A program made the position numbers and the translations under genes. A DNA stretch of 64,000 nt from CAZISM01 sp964541895 (GTDB lineage: Bacteria; Zhuqueibacterota; Zhuqueibacteria; Residuimicrobiales; Residuimicrobiaceae): the NCBI GenBank assembly GCA_964541895.1, contig CAZISM010000010.1:1-64000 (forward strand), given 5' to 3'. Every line of letters starts with the position of its first letter. Position 1 is the stretch's first letter. Of the stretch, positions 28,839 through 37,426 are shown piece by piece. The notes under the pieces are model-generated. The model made no database searches. It saw only the letters and a list, made by a program, of their open reading frames with translations, and had not been told where the DNA came from.

Positions 28839-31325
28839 ATGAAGCGATACACATTATTGATGTTTTGTTTGACCATACTGGTGCTGCTGGCTGGCATGGT
28901 CTATGCCGACGGTCCGGGCCGGCGCGGCGATGATTGGGATAGACACTATACCTCCAGTTCAGCCATCGAAGGCACCGTGTTGGATGAAACCGCAACGCCA
29001 TTGGCAGAGGCTGTTGTCACCGTAACCCGCATCGGTCTGCCGAGCTTTTCAGCCAAAGATACCACAGATGACAGCGGCAGCTGGTTCGTGGGCAAACTCA
29101 TGGCCGGCAACTATCTGGTAAAGGCGGAACGAGCCGGTTATTTGCTGCAGTACTATGATCACAGTGAAAGCCAGTTTGGCGCCAGGCTGATCTCTCTGGC
29201 GCAAAAGGACACAGTCAGCAAAATTCAATTTGACCTGGCCAAGGGCGCCTCCATTTCCGGAACGGTGTATCATGATGACAACGTCACACCGATCGCCGGC
29301 GTGGAAATTGCGATTATTAAAAAGCGGGACAGTCGCCTGCAGACCAGCAGTTATAAAGCGGTGACCGATGACGCCGGTCAGTATCGCATCAGCGGCCTGC
29401 TGAGCGGTGGCTATGTGATCAAGGCGTTGAAACAGGGCTACATCTCCGAGTACTATAAAGAGGCCGCATCGCGGACCGAGGCAGACACGGTACAGGTCAC
29501 TGCTCCGGACGAAAAGAGCGGCATTGATTTTACGCTGGCGCAAACCAACGCCATCATCGGCACGATTACAAGCAAAGCAACCGGCGAACCGATTGCCGAT
29601 GCCTGGATCGCTGTATACACTACGAACATGATCAGCGCCCGGTATATAAGAGCGGTCGCCAAAGTGCGCAGCGACAGCAAAGGCTGGTATGCCATAACCG
29701 TCAAACCGGGCAGCTACCTGGTGGCGGCCGAAGCCACGGGCTACAGCGCGCAGTGGTTTAAATATGTGTCGACCATCGATTCCGCAACAGCTGTGGTGGT
29801 GACGGAAGGCGAACACAGCAGGGCCGATTTTGCCTTAGGCGGTTGGGGCACGGTCAGCGGCCAGGTGGTGGATGAAAAAACCTCGGCGCCGATCGCCAAC
29901 GCCACGATTCATGCGTATAACGAGCACAAGGGCATTGGCCACAAACGCACATTTACCGCTGTGAGTGCAGGTGACGGCACCTTTTCGTTCAGCGGCCTGC
30001 CTTCGGGCAGTTACGTTCTCGATGCTCAGGCGGCCGGCTATGTGAAAGAGTACTGGCAGGAGGCGGATTCGTTGCGCAATGCCAAACTGGTGGTCGTCAA
30101 GAGTTCGGTTCAGGTCACCGACATCCGCTTTACTCTCGGCAGCGGCGGCGCCATTGCCGGCACGGTGACGGATGCCGGCGATAATACACCTCTGGCCGAC
30201 GTTCTGGTTGAGGTGCAATCGTTTCGTCACCGCATCAAAGCCAGCGGACGTACCGATGCTGCCGGCCGCTATGTAATCAGCGGCCTAAAAAGCGGCTCGT
30301 ACATGGTATCCGCTTCGATCAGCGGTTACCTCCCGCAATGGTATGACAGCGTGTCGACGGCGAGAAACGCCGGCAAGGTCGAGGTGGTGTTGCCCAACAC
30401 CACAGAGAATATCGATTTCGCTTTGAGCAAAATCGAGCCCCTGCCGCGCAGCATTTCCGGTCTGGTGGTGGACGACAGCACCGGGCTGCCTCTGGAGAAC
30501 GTGAGCGTCAAAGCCATTCCGGTGAATTCGTACAGACGATCGAAAACCGCGTTGACCGCTATGGACGGCACCTATGTCATCCGCGGCCTGGCCGACGGCA
30601 GCTATATTCTTCTCATTCACGCCCCCGGCTACCAGGGCGAGTTTTATGACAATGTGAAATCGGCGAGCGAAGCCAAAGTTGTTGACGTGGTGTCCGGCAG
30701 CGAGGTGAGCGGCATTGATATCGGCCTGAGCTTGCAGCAGCTTGGCGCTTATCGTGTAGCCGGCTGCATCAAGAACAGGCTCGGCAGCGCGATCGAAGGC
30801 GCCCTGATTACGTTCAGGACCGATGATGAGATCGTCGCCACTGCGGTGACGGCAGAGGACGGCAGCTACAGCGTTGAAAGCCTGCCGGCGGATAGTTACT
30901 CCATCCTGGCTTCGACCATTGGTTTTGGCGATGTAACATCGACGGTATCTGTGGGCAATACCATTAACGTCTATGGGCTCGATATGATGGTGGCCAACAC
31001 CACCACCGATGTGCAGACGCTCTCTGCACAGCCGGCGCAGTTCGAGTTGGCGCAGAACTATCCCAATCCGTTTAATCCATCGACACAGATCAATTTCACT
31101 CTGGCGCAAGCCGGTCTGGTTCGATTGACCGTCTATGACGTGCTGGGCAGGGAAATCAAAAGACTCGTCGACGGCGCAAAAGCGGCCGGAACCTATAACG
31201 CCATCTGGGATGGCACCAACAGCCAGGGTGAAAAGATCGCCTCAGGCATCTATTTCTACCGGCTGCAGTTCCAGGGCAGTTCGCAATCGTTCAACACCTT
31301 GCGACGGATGATTTATATTAAATAG
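28839..31325 (+). CDS. Secreted protein of seven carboxypeptidase-regulatory repeats with type IX sorting domain
   Basis: 828 residues from ATG 28839, chosen over a TTG at 28812 because AAGGAG sits at 28827-28832 and the signal peptide follows at once (KRYTLLMFCLTILVLLAGMVYA). Seven repeats of about 95 residues each begin like ISGTVxDxxTxxPIAxAxVxV and end with YxLxAxAxGYxxxYYxxAxS. These are CarboxypepD_reg/Cna-B-like beta-sandwiches. A short seventh copy lacks the second half. The C-terminus (FELAQNYPNPFNPSTQINFT, ending RRMIYIK) is a Por-type sorting domain. This architecture suggests a stalk or surface structural protein. There is no enzymatic domain. A terminator follows at 31353. Confidence 0.92.
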   Translation: MKRYTLLMFCLTILVLLAGMVYADGPGRRGDDWDRHYTSSSAIEGTVLDETATPLAEAVVTVTRIGLPSFSAKDTTDDSGSWFVGKLMAGNYLVKAERAGYLLQYYDHSESQFGARLISLAQKDTVSKIQFDLAKGASISGTVYHDDNVTPIAGVEIAIIKKRDSRLQTSSYKAVTDDAGQYRISGLLSGGYVIKALKQGYISEYYKEAASRTEADTVQVTAPDEKSGIDFTLAQTNAIIGTITSKATGEPIADAWIAVYTTNMISARYIRAVAKVRSDSKGWYAITVKPGSYLVAAEATGYSAQWFKYVSTIDSATAVVVTEGEHSRADFALGGWGTVSGQVVDEKTSAPIANATIHAYNEHKGIGHKRTFTAVSAGDGTFSFSGLPSGSYVLDAQAAGYVKEYWQEADSLRNAKLVVVKSSVQVTDIRFTLGSGGAIAGTVTDAGDNTPLADVLVEVQSFRHRIKASGRTDAAGRYVISGLKSGSYMVSASISGYLPQWYDSVSTARNAGKVEVVLPNTTENIDFALSKIEPLPRSISGLVVDDSTGLPLENVSVKAIPVNSYRRSKTALTAMDGTYVIRGLADGSYILLIHAPGYQGEFYDNVKSASEAKVVDVVSGSEVSGIDIGLSLQQLGAYRVAGCIKNRLGSAIEGALITFRTDDEIVATAVTAEDGSYSVESLPADSYSILASTIGFGDVTSTVSVGNTINVYGLDMMVANTTTDVQTLSAQPAQFELAQNYPNPFNPSTQINFTLAQAGLVRLTVYDVLGREIKRLVDGAKAAGTYNAIWDGTNSQGEKIASGIYFYRLQFQGSSQSFNTLRRMIYIK

Positions 31326-31352
31326 TCTCCTCCTCACTCCGTTACTATACCG

Positions 31353-31393
31353 CAGCAGAGGCGCAACGTTGTTCTTGCGCCTTTGCTGTTTTA
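31353..31393 (+). terminator. Rho-independent terminator
   Basis: Bases 31353-31366 pair with 31375-31388 (14 bp with one G-T wobble) around an 8-nt loop. TTTTAT follows. It lies 28 nt after the stop of the repeat protein. Confidence 0.8.
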
Positions 31394-31444
31394 TAAGGGG
31401 TGCGATTCGGCAAGGCAGCGGTTGATGTTGGTTATCTCTTTTCT

Positions 31445-31562
31445 GCCGGCGAGTGGCTCCGGCAAGCAGGAAGAGCATCGTGTATCTCGGGCGAATGCCC
31501 GATTAATGGTTCCGCCCGGGGAAGCATTCCCCGGGCGATCGGCGCCGGGAAGCGGCTCCGGC
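31445..31562. repeat. Hairpin cluster A
   Basis: Four short inverted repeats lie in 118 nt. They are GCCGG...CCGGC at 31445-31463, TCGGGC-GAAT-GCCCGA at 31487-31502, CGCCCGGGGAA-GCA-TTCCCCGGGCG at 31513-31537 (perfect 11-bp stem) and GCCGG...CCGGC at 31544-31562. The first and last are near copies sharing GGCTCCGGCAA. None has a proper T-run, so they look like a repeat cluster and not terminators. Confidence 0.75.
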
Positions 31563-31588
31563 AATAAAATTTTGTGTCCTTGCCTTGA

Positions 31589-32860
31589 TTATTCCAACCG
31601 GAACAGCTCGCGGGCATTTTCACGCAGAATCCGCTCCGCCAGCCAGAGTGCTTCCGATAGCGTGATATAACCGTTTTCCACCTTGCGGCCGAGAACCTGG
31701 GCGGTGATGCGGCGGGCGATTTTTGTGTGACCGTAGGCGCCTTCGACATAGTTTGAATCGCCGCCCACAGCCAGGATTTTGTTGGCAGGAATGGTCTCGA
31801 TCCACTCGTCGAGGGTGCGTAGCGAAAAGGCCGGCGACACGGCCGACATCCAGCAAAGGTCGGCGTAGACGTTGGCGAAATTTTTGGCCAGAGCGGACAT
31901 TTCGCCGGCCCAGGGATAGCCGGCATGGAAGAGATCGAACCGGGCGCCGGGGAAATCCAGCAGCAAGCTGGTCATCAGAGTCGGTTTGGAATTTTCAATA
32001 TAGTTGCCGTTGCCTTCCTGCAGGCCGGTATGGATCTGCAAAGGCATTTTCCGGTCAGCGGCCAGGGCGACCAGGTTTCTCGTCATAAAATCCTGCAGCG
32101 GTTTGAGTTCGGCAAAATCGGGCGGGCTTTTTTCCGTCAGCAGCCGGCTGAGAGCGCGTTCGGCGTCGACTTTGTCGCAGCGATCGATCTGCAGGGTGCG
32201 TTGATAGGCGAGAAATATCTTGACCGCCACAATGCCTCTTGAAGCGAACGCATCGAGTTTCGCCTCCTGGGCCTGCAAAAGATGATTCAGTTTTTCAATG
32301 GGATGCCCTGCCTCTTGTTCCAGGTTCGCCAGGTCGGTTTTGGAAGCCGGCATGGCATAGTGATCGAGGATCGGCACGGCGCAGAACAATTCCCGGTCTA
32401 CCTCCACGTGTTGCCCCGGCCAGCGGATGACCAGCGCCTTGTCGATGCGGGCGCGGTCGCGCAAAACGAATTTAAACCATCCCGGCTTGCGCGCCTCATT
32501 GATGCGGTCACACAACGCGGCCACTGTTTCGGCGGTGATATCCTCGACTGCAAACAAATCCCGCATGTATTCGAGCATGGCCCGGCCATAGGCGGTGGTG
32601 CGCACATAGGGCCACCATGGCGCCAGCAGATCCCACCGTTCCGCCACGGTCAGGCCATTGTCCGGACGGCGCAGCGCCTGCAGATGTTCGGCCGGCATGC
32701 CGCTGGAAACCAGGTCGGACGAGACATAGTGTTCAAAAAAGCCGAAAAAGCCCAGCCGGTTCGCACAGGCGATCTCTTCGTCCGGAATGTGTTCGTGGGT
32801 GTCGATGACGGGAATTTGAAAAATATGTTCGTTCAGAGATTCAATGGCGGTCTTTATCAT
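31589..32860 (-). CDS. Amidohydrolase-superfamily metal-dependent hydrolase
   Basis: 423 residues from the start at 32860. A longer frame starts at 32941, but the ATG at 32860 overlaps the stop of the upstream gene in the ATGA arrangement. Metal ligands are visible in order: VIDTHEHIP (HxH), LQIHTGLQEGN, FDLFHAGYPW and AVGGDSNYVEG (final Asp). This is the amidohydrolase_2 TIM-barrel pattern, with LLAPWWPYVRTTAYGRA near the N-terminus. The substrate is unknown; uronate isomerase-like or decarboxylase-like chemistry is possible. Translational coupling to the Tat-exported GH20-like gene suggests one pathway. It has no signal peptide and should be cytoplasmic. Confidence 0.8.
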   Translation of the reverse strand: MIKTAIESLNEHIFQIPVIDTHEHIPDEEIACANRLGFFGFFEHYVSSDLVSSGMPAEHLQALRRPDNGLTVAERWDLLAPWWPYVRTTAYGRAMLEYMRDLFAVEDITAETVAALCDRINEARKPGWFKFVLRDRARIDKALVIRWPGQHVEVDRELFCAVPILDHYAMPASKTDLANLEQEAGHPIEKLNHLLQAQEAKLDAFASRGIVAVKIFLAYQRTLQIDRCDKVDAERALSRLLTEKSPPDFAELKPLQDFMTRNLVALAADRKMPLQIHTGLQEGNGNYIENSKPTLMTSLLLDFPGARFDLFHAGYPWAGEMSALAKNFANVYADLCWMSAVSPAFSLRTLDEWIETIPANKILAVGGDSNYVEGAYGHTKIARRITAQVLGRKVENGYITLSEALWLAERILRENARELFRLE

Positions 32861-33915
32861 TTTATTCTGCTTTCTGCCGGCTTGGCGTTCCTGATCATTT
32901 CTTCCACCTGTGCGATGGCCTGCAGGTTCTTGTGCTGCCATTCCGGCAGTGTAAAGAACCAGGGGGCCATGAGAAATCCTTGCAGCCGTTCCGGGGCGAG
33001 GTGCTGCCGGCAGAACGACACTGTGCCTTTAAAGTTAAGATCGCTGTCCCAGTTTGAACCGGTCGGTACCTGATCAAAGCCGGCCTTGTCGATGTCCAGA
33101 TAAGCCTGTACCGCCTTTTCTTTCGCCGGATCAAAGCCGGCGCCATAGTACCAGTTGCTTTGCAGCACGGATTTGGGCATGCGTTTGAGGAACTCTTGCG
33201 GATGGTGCCAGTAATAGTCAGACCAGATCCACGGCCGCATGGTATGCTGTTCGACCTGTTTCACAAAGAAGAGAAAATCGTGCCACCAGAGCTCGCCCTG
33301 GCGCACCACGGCGTAGCTGTACTTGCCCTGATGCGCGGCGGTCTCTTCATCATAGCCGAGGTGGAAAAAGCGCGGTGTGTCGAAAATGGCGCACACTTCA
33401 CGAATCAGGTCGGCGCAAACGGTGTAATAGGCTGTCGTGGAGACCTGCCGGCTGTACTCTTTGAGCCAGGTGTCGTGCGCTGTTGAAAAATTCAATTTGG
33501 GTATCGGTTCCAGTCCTTTAGCCCGCAGTCGTGCCAGTTCTTTGCGGAAGCGTTCGACCGTCCAGGAGCCTTTCACCGCCAGTTCGGGATGGCTTTCGTA
33601 CTGCAGGGCTTCGCCGAGATCGATCACGAGCAGGTTCATGCCGGCGGCCTGCATGCGGCCGGTCAGCGTTTTCCACACGGTTTCGTTGAAACGCAGTCGA
33701 TCGGATTGACACACCAGGCTCAGCTCATCCCCTTTGAATGGCCCCCAGCTTGTGACAGGAATATCGGACCACATATTGACACCCATATGCAGCAGCATGC
33801 CCCACATGAACGGCGGCGCGTTGTTTCGCGCGGCAGAGCTTTCCGGCAAGGCGGACAGCGCGGTGGCGGCCAGGCCGGTTTTAACAAAGGTGCGTCGTGA
33901 CATAGTATGGTCCAT
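32857..33915 (-). CDS. Tat-exported GH20-like TIM-barrel protein
   Basis: 352 residues; TGGAG lies upstream of ATG 33915. The N-terminus has a twin-arginine signal (SRRTFVKTGLAATALSALP), so it is exported folded. The body has TIM-barrel features: MNLLVIDLGEALQYESHPEL, EPIPKLNFSTAHDTW, PRFFHLGYDEETAAH and RPWIWSDYYWH. The HLGYDEE stretch matches the catalytic D-E pair of family 20 beta-hexosaminidases, which supports N-acetylhexosamine or related substrates. The overall length is shorter than GH20, and the usual N-terminal domain is absent. It overlaps the amidohydrolase gene by 4 nt. Confidence 0.7.
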   Translation of the reverse strand: MDHTMSRRTFVKTGLAATALSALPESSAARNNAPPFMWGMLLHMGVNMWSDIPVTSWGPFKGDELSLVCQSDRLRFNETVWKTLTGRMQAAGMNLLVIDLGEALQYESHPELAVKGSWTVERFRKELARLRAKGLEPIPKLNFSTAHDTWLKEYSRQVSTTAYYTVCADLIREVCAIFDTPRFFHLGYDEETAAHQGKYSYAVVRQGELWWHDFLFFVKQVEQHTMRPWIWSDYYWHHPQEFLKRMPKSVLQSNWYYGAGFDPAKEKAVQAYLDIDKAGFDQVPTGSNWDSDLNFKGTVSFCRQHLAPERLQGFLMAPWFFTLPEWQHKNLQAIAQVEEMIRNAKPAESRIK

Positions 33916-34254
33916 GGCAGTCTCCAGGTTGTTGGATGGGCGGGTGTTGCCGGAAAAATAGCTATTCGAAGGACAAAAATCAAAGGGAAATGTTGGCTTG
34001 CGGCAAGTACTGCGTCAGCAGCTGCCAAGCAATACGTATTGATTGAGCTGGTATTGGATTACAAAGACAATGAACCGCTGATGAATGCAACAAAGACGTT
34101 CGTGTTCATTAGCGGTTCATACTTTTTTGTGTTGCGGCTTGATCGCATTAGTCAAAAAAATATCAGGCACCTCAATGTCCGACAATGGCTTGCGGTTTAT
34201 CCGGTATGGGTATTCGACCGGCAAACCTCAAGGCCTTCAACGGAGGCCGGGGGA
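33916..34254. other. Intergenic region with inverted repeat
   Basis: 339 nt with no gene. ATGAACCGCT (34070-34079) and AGCGGTTCAT (34111-34120) form a perfect 10-bp inverted repeat with a 31-nt loop. A T-run follows on the plus strand (34123-34128), where no gene precedes it. A degenerate copy of the CACCTC...TGTCCGA hairpin core is at about 34164-34182. Confidence 0.5.
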
Positions 34255-35736
34255 TCAAATTCTGGCGGACAGAGCTATATTACCAATCCTGTATCTTTTT
34301 GCGCCATCGGGATGGTCCAGAGGCAGTTCCAGAAACGGGGTGCCGTCCTTTTTGCCTACAGAAACGTAAAGCGTGTAATCGCCTGCAGCGGCGTTGCGGA
34401 AAAAGGTACCGGCAGAATCCCTGAACGCCGGGGCGATGGTGAACTCGGAGGTGATGTGTTGTGACACCGCTTCATGTGGTTTTGCTGTCTGCAGATCTCT
34501 GACGTTGAACGTGGATTCGACCAGCACGGCCACAATTCCGTTTTTATTATCCTTTAAGGTATAGCAGAGATATCCACCGGGGTAACAGGGCGCCACGCCG
34601 GCATTGGCCAGGGCTGTTTCGATGCGGAAAGGCTGTCCCAAAACAACAGCCTTGGGCCAGTTGATGGTTCGCACCTGGATGCGGTATCCCATGCGCAGAT
34701 TGATTTTTTCAATCACATCCCGGTTCTCCTCCAGCAGCACGCGCGGCCACCAGTGAATGGACATATAGCTGGCGTGATACTCTTCCACCGATTTGAGCAG
34801 CAGCTCCTTGCTCCAGGCATTTCTGCCTTTGGACAGGCCAAAGTGTTCGTGTTCAAGGATCACCGGAAATTTCGGCCAGAACAGTTGCGCCATCTCGGCA
34901 TGGAACCACGAGCGGGGCGGAGGCTGGACGAGAATGCTGTCGTCGCGCAGCGTGACGCCTTTGGAAAAGGCATAATCGGTTATGGGAAAACGGTCTCCAG
35001 GTTTATCGTGGCCGGCGTAATCGTCGCTGATACAGAGCAGGGTGTTCCTGAAATGCCGAACGTAGATATCGATGAACTCTTTCATGGCGGAGACTTTATA
35101 CTCGATGCGCGAGCTGCCGACGGTATGGCCTTCTCCCCACAAGCCGTAATGGCCGACGTCGACGAACGCGACATTTTCATTGTTGTCATACCGCTCAGCC
35201 ATGGCGGCCACAAATCGATCGACCTTTTGCAGAAAAATCGGATCATCGTAGGCCGGTTCCCAATACTGTTTGTGGCTGCCAAAGTCATAGCCTTTGACGC
35301 CGGCCTTGACCACCCATTCCGGCGTAGCATAGCGCAACCAGCTTTCGCAGGCGGTGATGCGAAAGGCCACTTTTTTGCCCTTTTCGATCCAGCGTTGAGC
35401 CGGCGTGTCCAGCACTTCCCAGTTGAATTGGCCTTCTTCGGTCTCGATAAACGACCAGGGGATGCGCAGATACACCGTCGACAGGCCGGGGAAATCCTCC
35501 AGCGTGTCCGAGGGAGCCAGTTTGGAGCCGTAATTATCCATGATGTTGGAATAAAAATGCATGGTCCAGCCCATGGAAGGATTGACCAGGGCTTTGCCGT
35601 TGTCCGACAGGTTTGCAGTCTGAATGTTCGATTGTGCGTATATGGAAGAAGAAGCCATCAAAGGGAGCATGACGCATTGGCCCAATTGGACCAGAAAGGT
35701 TCTGCGATCGGGTTGATTGATTTTTTGGGGATGCAT
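34255..35736 (-). CDS. Exported glycosidase-like protein with DUF4832-type C-terminus
   Basis: 493 residues with AGGAG upstream of ATG 35736. The signal region (DRRTFLVQLGQCVMLPLMAS...YAQ) has an RR pair and may use Tat. VNPSMGWTMHFYSNIM, STVYLRIPWSFIETEEGQFN and VAFVDVGHYGLWGEG resemble the GH42/GH-A-like TIM barrels found in DUF4832 proteins; candidate acidic residues are in VDVGHYGLWGEG and VILEHEH. The C-terminal 130 residues form a beta-sandwich (IETALANAGVAPCYPGG). Activity is not established for this family. It is the most upstream gene of the minus-strand group with the GH20-like and amidohydrolase genes, after a 339-nt gap. Confidence 0.72.
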   Translation of the reverse strand: MHPQKINQPDRRTFLVQLGQCVMLPLMASSSIYAQSNIQTANLSDNGKALVNPSMGWTMHFYSNIMDNYGSKLAPSDTLEDFPGLSTVYLRIPWSFIETEEGQFNWEVLDTPAQRWIEKGKKVAFRITACESWLRYATPEWVVKAGVKGYDFGSHKQYWEPAYDDPIFLQKVDRFVAAMAERYDNNENVAFVDVGHYGLWGEGHTVGSSRIEYKVSAMKEFIDIYVRHFRNTLLCISDDYAGHDKPGDRFPITDYAFSKGVTLRDDSILVQPPPRSWFHAEMAQLFWPKFPVILEHEHFGLSKGRNAWSKELLLKSVEEYHASYMSIHWWPRVLLEENRDVIEKINLRMGYRIQVRTINWPKAVVLGQPFRIETALANAGVAPCYPGGYLCYTLKDNKNGIVAVLVESTFNVRDLQTAKPHEAVSQHITSEFTIAPAFRDSAGTFFRNAAAGDYTLYVSVGKKDGTPFLELPLDHPDGAKRYRIGNIALSARI

Positions 35737-36109
35737 ATCTATCTCCTGTTTTGGAGAACTATGATAGTCATTTTTTGCTTTAAAAACAAGTCAAGGGAGG
35801 TCTGTGGTCATGGCGAGTGCAGGCGCTGGAGTGGTGAAAAAATCTGCTCTTTGTTTTCCGGCCGTCGCTACGCGACGGGCATTTATTTTCGTTTTCTATC
35901 CAGGCGCTAAAACGCCTGGCTACCTTCGCGGGGTCGCTACGCGACCGGAGGTGGGCAGGCAGCGGGGGAATTGTCCCGGGGCATCGGGGTTGGGAAGCAG
36001 AGCTTTCCAGCAAAGGCTTCACCAGGCAGACAGACCTGTTTGCACCTTCTTTTTGATTTGCATCTTTCGGCAGGATTGAGTATACTTTTTAAAACAGGAT
36101 GGGAAGCGC
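35737..36109. other. Divergent intergenic region with hairpin cluster
   Basis: 373 nt between divergent genes. It holds hairpin cluster B and presumably both promoters. No gene was found. Confidence 0.6.
35862..36008. repeat. Hairpin cluster B
   Basis: Four hairpins lie in 147 nt. They are CCGTCGC-TAC-GCGACGG at 35862-35878, CCAGGCG-CTAAAA-CGCCTGG at 35900-35919, GGTCGC-TAC-GCGACC at 35932-35946 and GGGAAGC-AGA-GCTTTCC at 35992-36008 (one wobble). The first and third share the core TCGCTACGCGA. The cluster sits between divergent genes, where a terminator role is unlikely. Confidence 0.78.
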
Positions 36110-36892
36110 ATGAAACTCGTCACCGTCAACGCCACACGCTATGTCACGCCGCTGAAAGAGGGCGGCTCACTGCCGGCCATTATCGAAGCGGACAACGACG
36201 GTCTCTATGTGATCAAATTCCGCGGCGCCGGCCAGGGTGCCAAGGCGCTGATCGCTGAATGGATCGCCGGCGAGATCGCCCGTGCCGCCGGTCTGCCGGT
36301 GCCGGAGATCGTCTTTGTGAATCTGGACGCCGAGCTGGCGCGCACCGAACCGGACCCGGAAATTCACGACCTCATCGTCAACAGCGCCGGGCTCAATCTC
36401 GCGCTGGATTATCTGCCCGGCTCAATCATGTTCAATCCTGTGCGTCAGACAGTCAGCGCCGAGCTCGCGGCCGCTATCGTCTGGCTGGATGCCTATGTCA
36501 CCAACATCGACCGCACGGCGCGCAACACCAATATGCTGATGTGGCATAAACAGCTGTACCTGATCGATCACGGCGCGGCGCTCTACTTTCACCACTCCTG
36601 GAGCAACTATGGGCAGCGGAGCAGCGAGCCGTTTACCATGATCCGGGACCACGTGCTGCTGGCGTGGGCCGATGGACTACCAGAGGCGGATGCCAGAATG
36701 AAACGAGTCCTTTCCGCTGACCTCATCGCTGAGGTCGTGGCGGCTGTTCCCGATGACTGGCTGCAGGGCGATTCGCCGTTTGCCGACCGCCGGCAGATGC
36801 GGCAAGCCTATGTCGACTATTTAACGGCTCGTTTGCAAACATCACATATATTTGTCGAGGAGGCGATGCGTGCGCGGTCCGTTTCTGTATGA
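36110..36892 (+). CDS. HipA-like protein kinase
   Basis: 260 residues, about half the size of true HipA. It keeps kinase-like signatures: YVIKFRGAGQGAKALIAEWI as the nucleotide-binding N-lobe, TNIDRTARNTNMLMWHKQ as catalytic loop with D and N, and LYLIDHGAALYFHH as the DFG-like metal site. This matches the HipA_2-type family. The following DUF3037 gene overlaps by 23 nt, a known neighbour pairing for these short kinases. No HipB-like DNA-binding antitoxin is present. Targets are unknown, and a toxin role should not be assumed. Confidence 0.85.
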   Translation: MKLVTVNATRYVTPLKEGGSLPAIIEADNDGLYVIKFRGAGQGAKALIAEWIAGEIARAAGLPVPEIVFVNLDAELARTEPDPEIHDLIVNSAGLNLALDYLPGSIMFNPVRQTVSAELAAAIVWLDAYVTNIDRTARNTNMLMWHKQLYLIDHGAALYFHHSWSNYGQRSSEPFTMIRDHVLLAWADGLPEADARMKRVLSADLIAEVVAAVPDDWLQGDSPFADRRQMRQAYVDYLTARLQTSHIFVEEAMRARSVSV

Positions 36893-37268
36893 TTATGCCA
36901 TTGTGCGCGTCGTCCCCCGGGTCGAGCGCGAAGAGTTTATCAACGTGGGTGTCGTACTTTCGTGTCCGGCAAAAAAATTCCTACACACCGCCATCGCACT
37001 GGATGTGGAGCGTCTGCGTTCGTTTGCGGCCGATATGGATGCGGATGTGATCGCAGCGCAGCTGGCGGTCTATCCGCTCATTTGCCAGGGCGGCGAACAA
37101 GCTGGTCCCATCGGCAAACTGACGCAACGGGAGCGGTTCAACTGGCTGATCTCGCCCAAAAGCACCATCATTCAAACGTCGCCGGTGCACACCGGCTGGT
37201 GTGAGGATCCGGCGCTCATGCTGGAACATCTGCTGAACACTATGGTGCGACCGGCACCTGCCGCCTGA
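36870..37268 (+). CDS. DUF3037 family protein
   Basis: About 132 residues if translation starts at GTG 36870. AGGAGG at 36858-36863 is placed correctly for that codon and not for the TTG at 36852. The N-terminus YDYAIVRVVPRVEREEFINVGVVL is the signature region of DUF3037. The gene overlaps the end of the HipA-like kinase gene, so the two products are made together and probably act together. The function of the family is unknown. Confidence 0.85.
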   Translation: MRGPFLYDYAIVRVVPRVEREEFINVGVVLSCPAKKFLHTAIALDVERLRSFAADMDADVIAAQLAVYPLICQGGEQAGPIGKLTQRERFNWLISPKSTIIQTSPVHTGWCEDPALMLEHLLNTMVRPAPAA

Positions 37269-37426
37269 GCCGTTTTTGTATTCACGCCATAACACGCCTC
37301 CCTGTTTTTCTCAACGCGGCTCATGCGGACTTTTTCCCTTGATTTAGAGCACGATGCGGGTTATATTGCTCGGTGGTTTCAACCGCTACCGCAGCCACAT
37401 GAAACAGTAATAATCCGGATTTATCT

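Noticed and set aside
34753..35910. 385-codon plus-strand frame
   Set aside because: Antisense to the DUF4832 gene; no family features, and the true gene has signal peptide and ribosome site.
36110..37268. Classical hipBA toxin-antitoxin operon
   Set aside because: The kinase is half-length and no HipB-like DNA-binding protein is adjacent; the partner is DUF3037.
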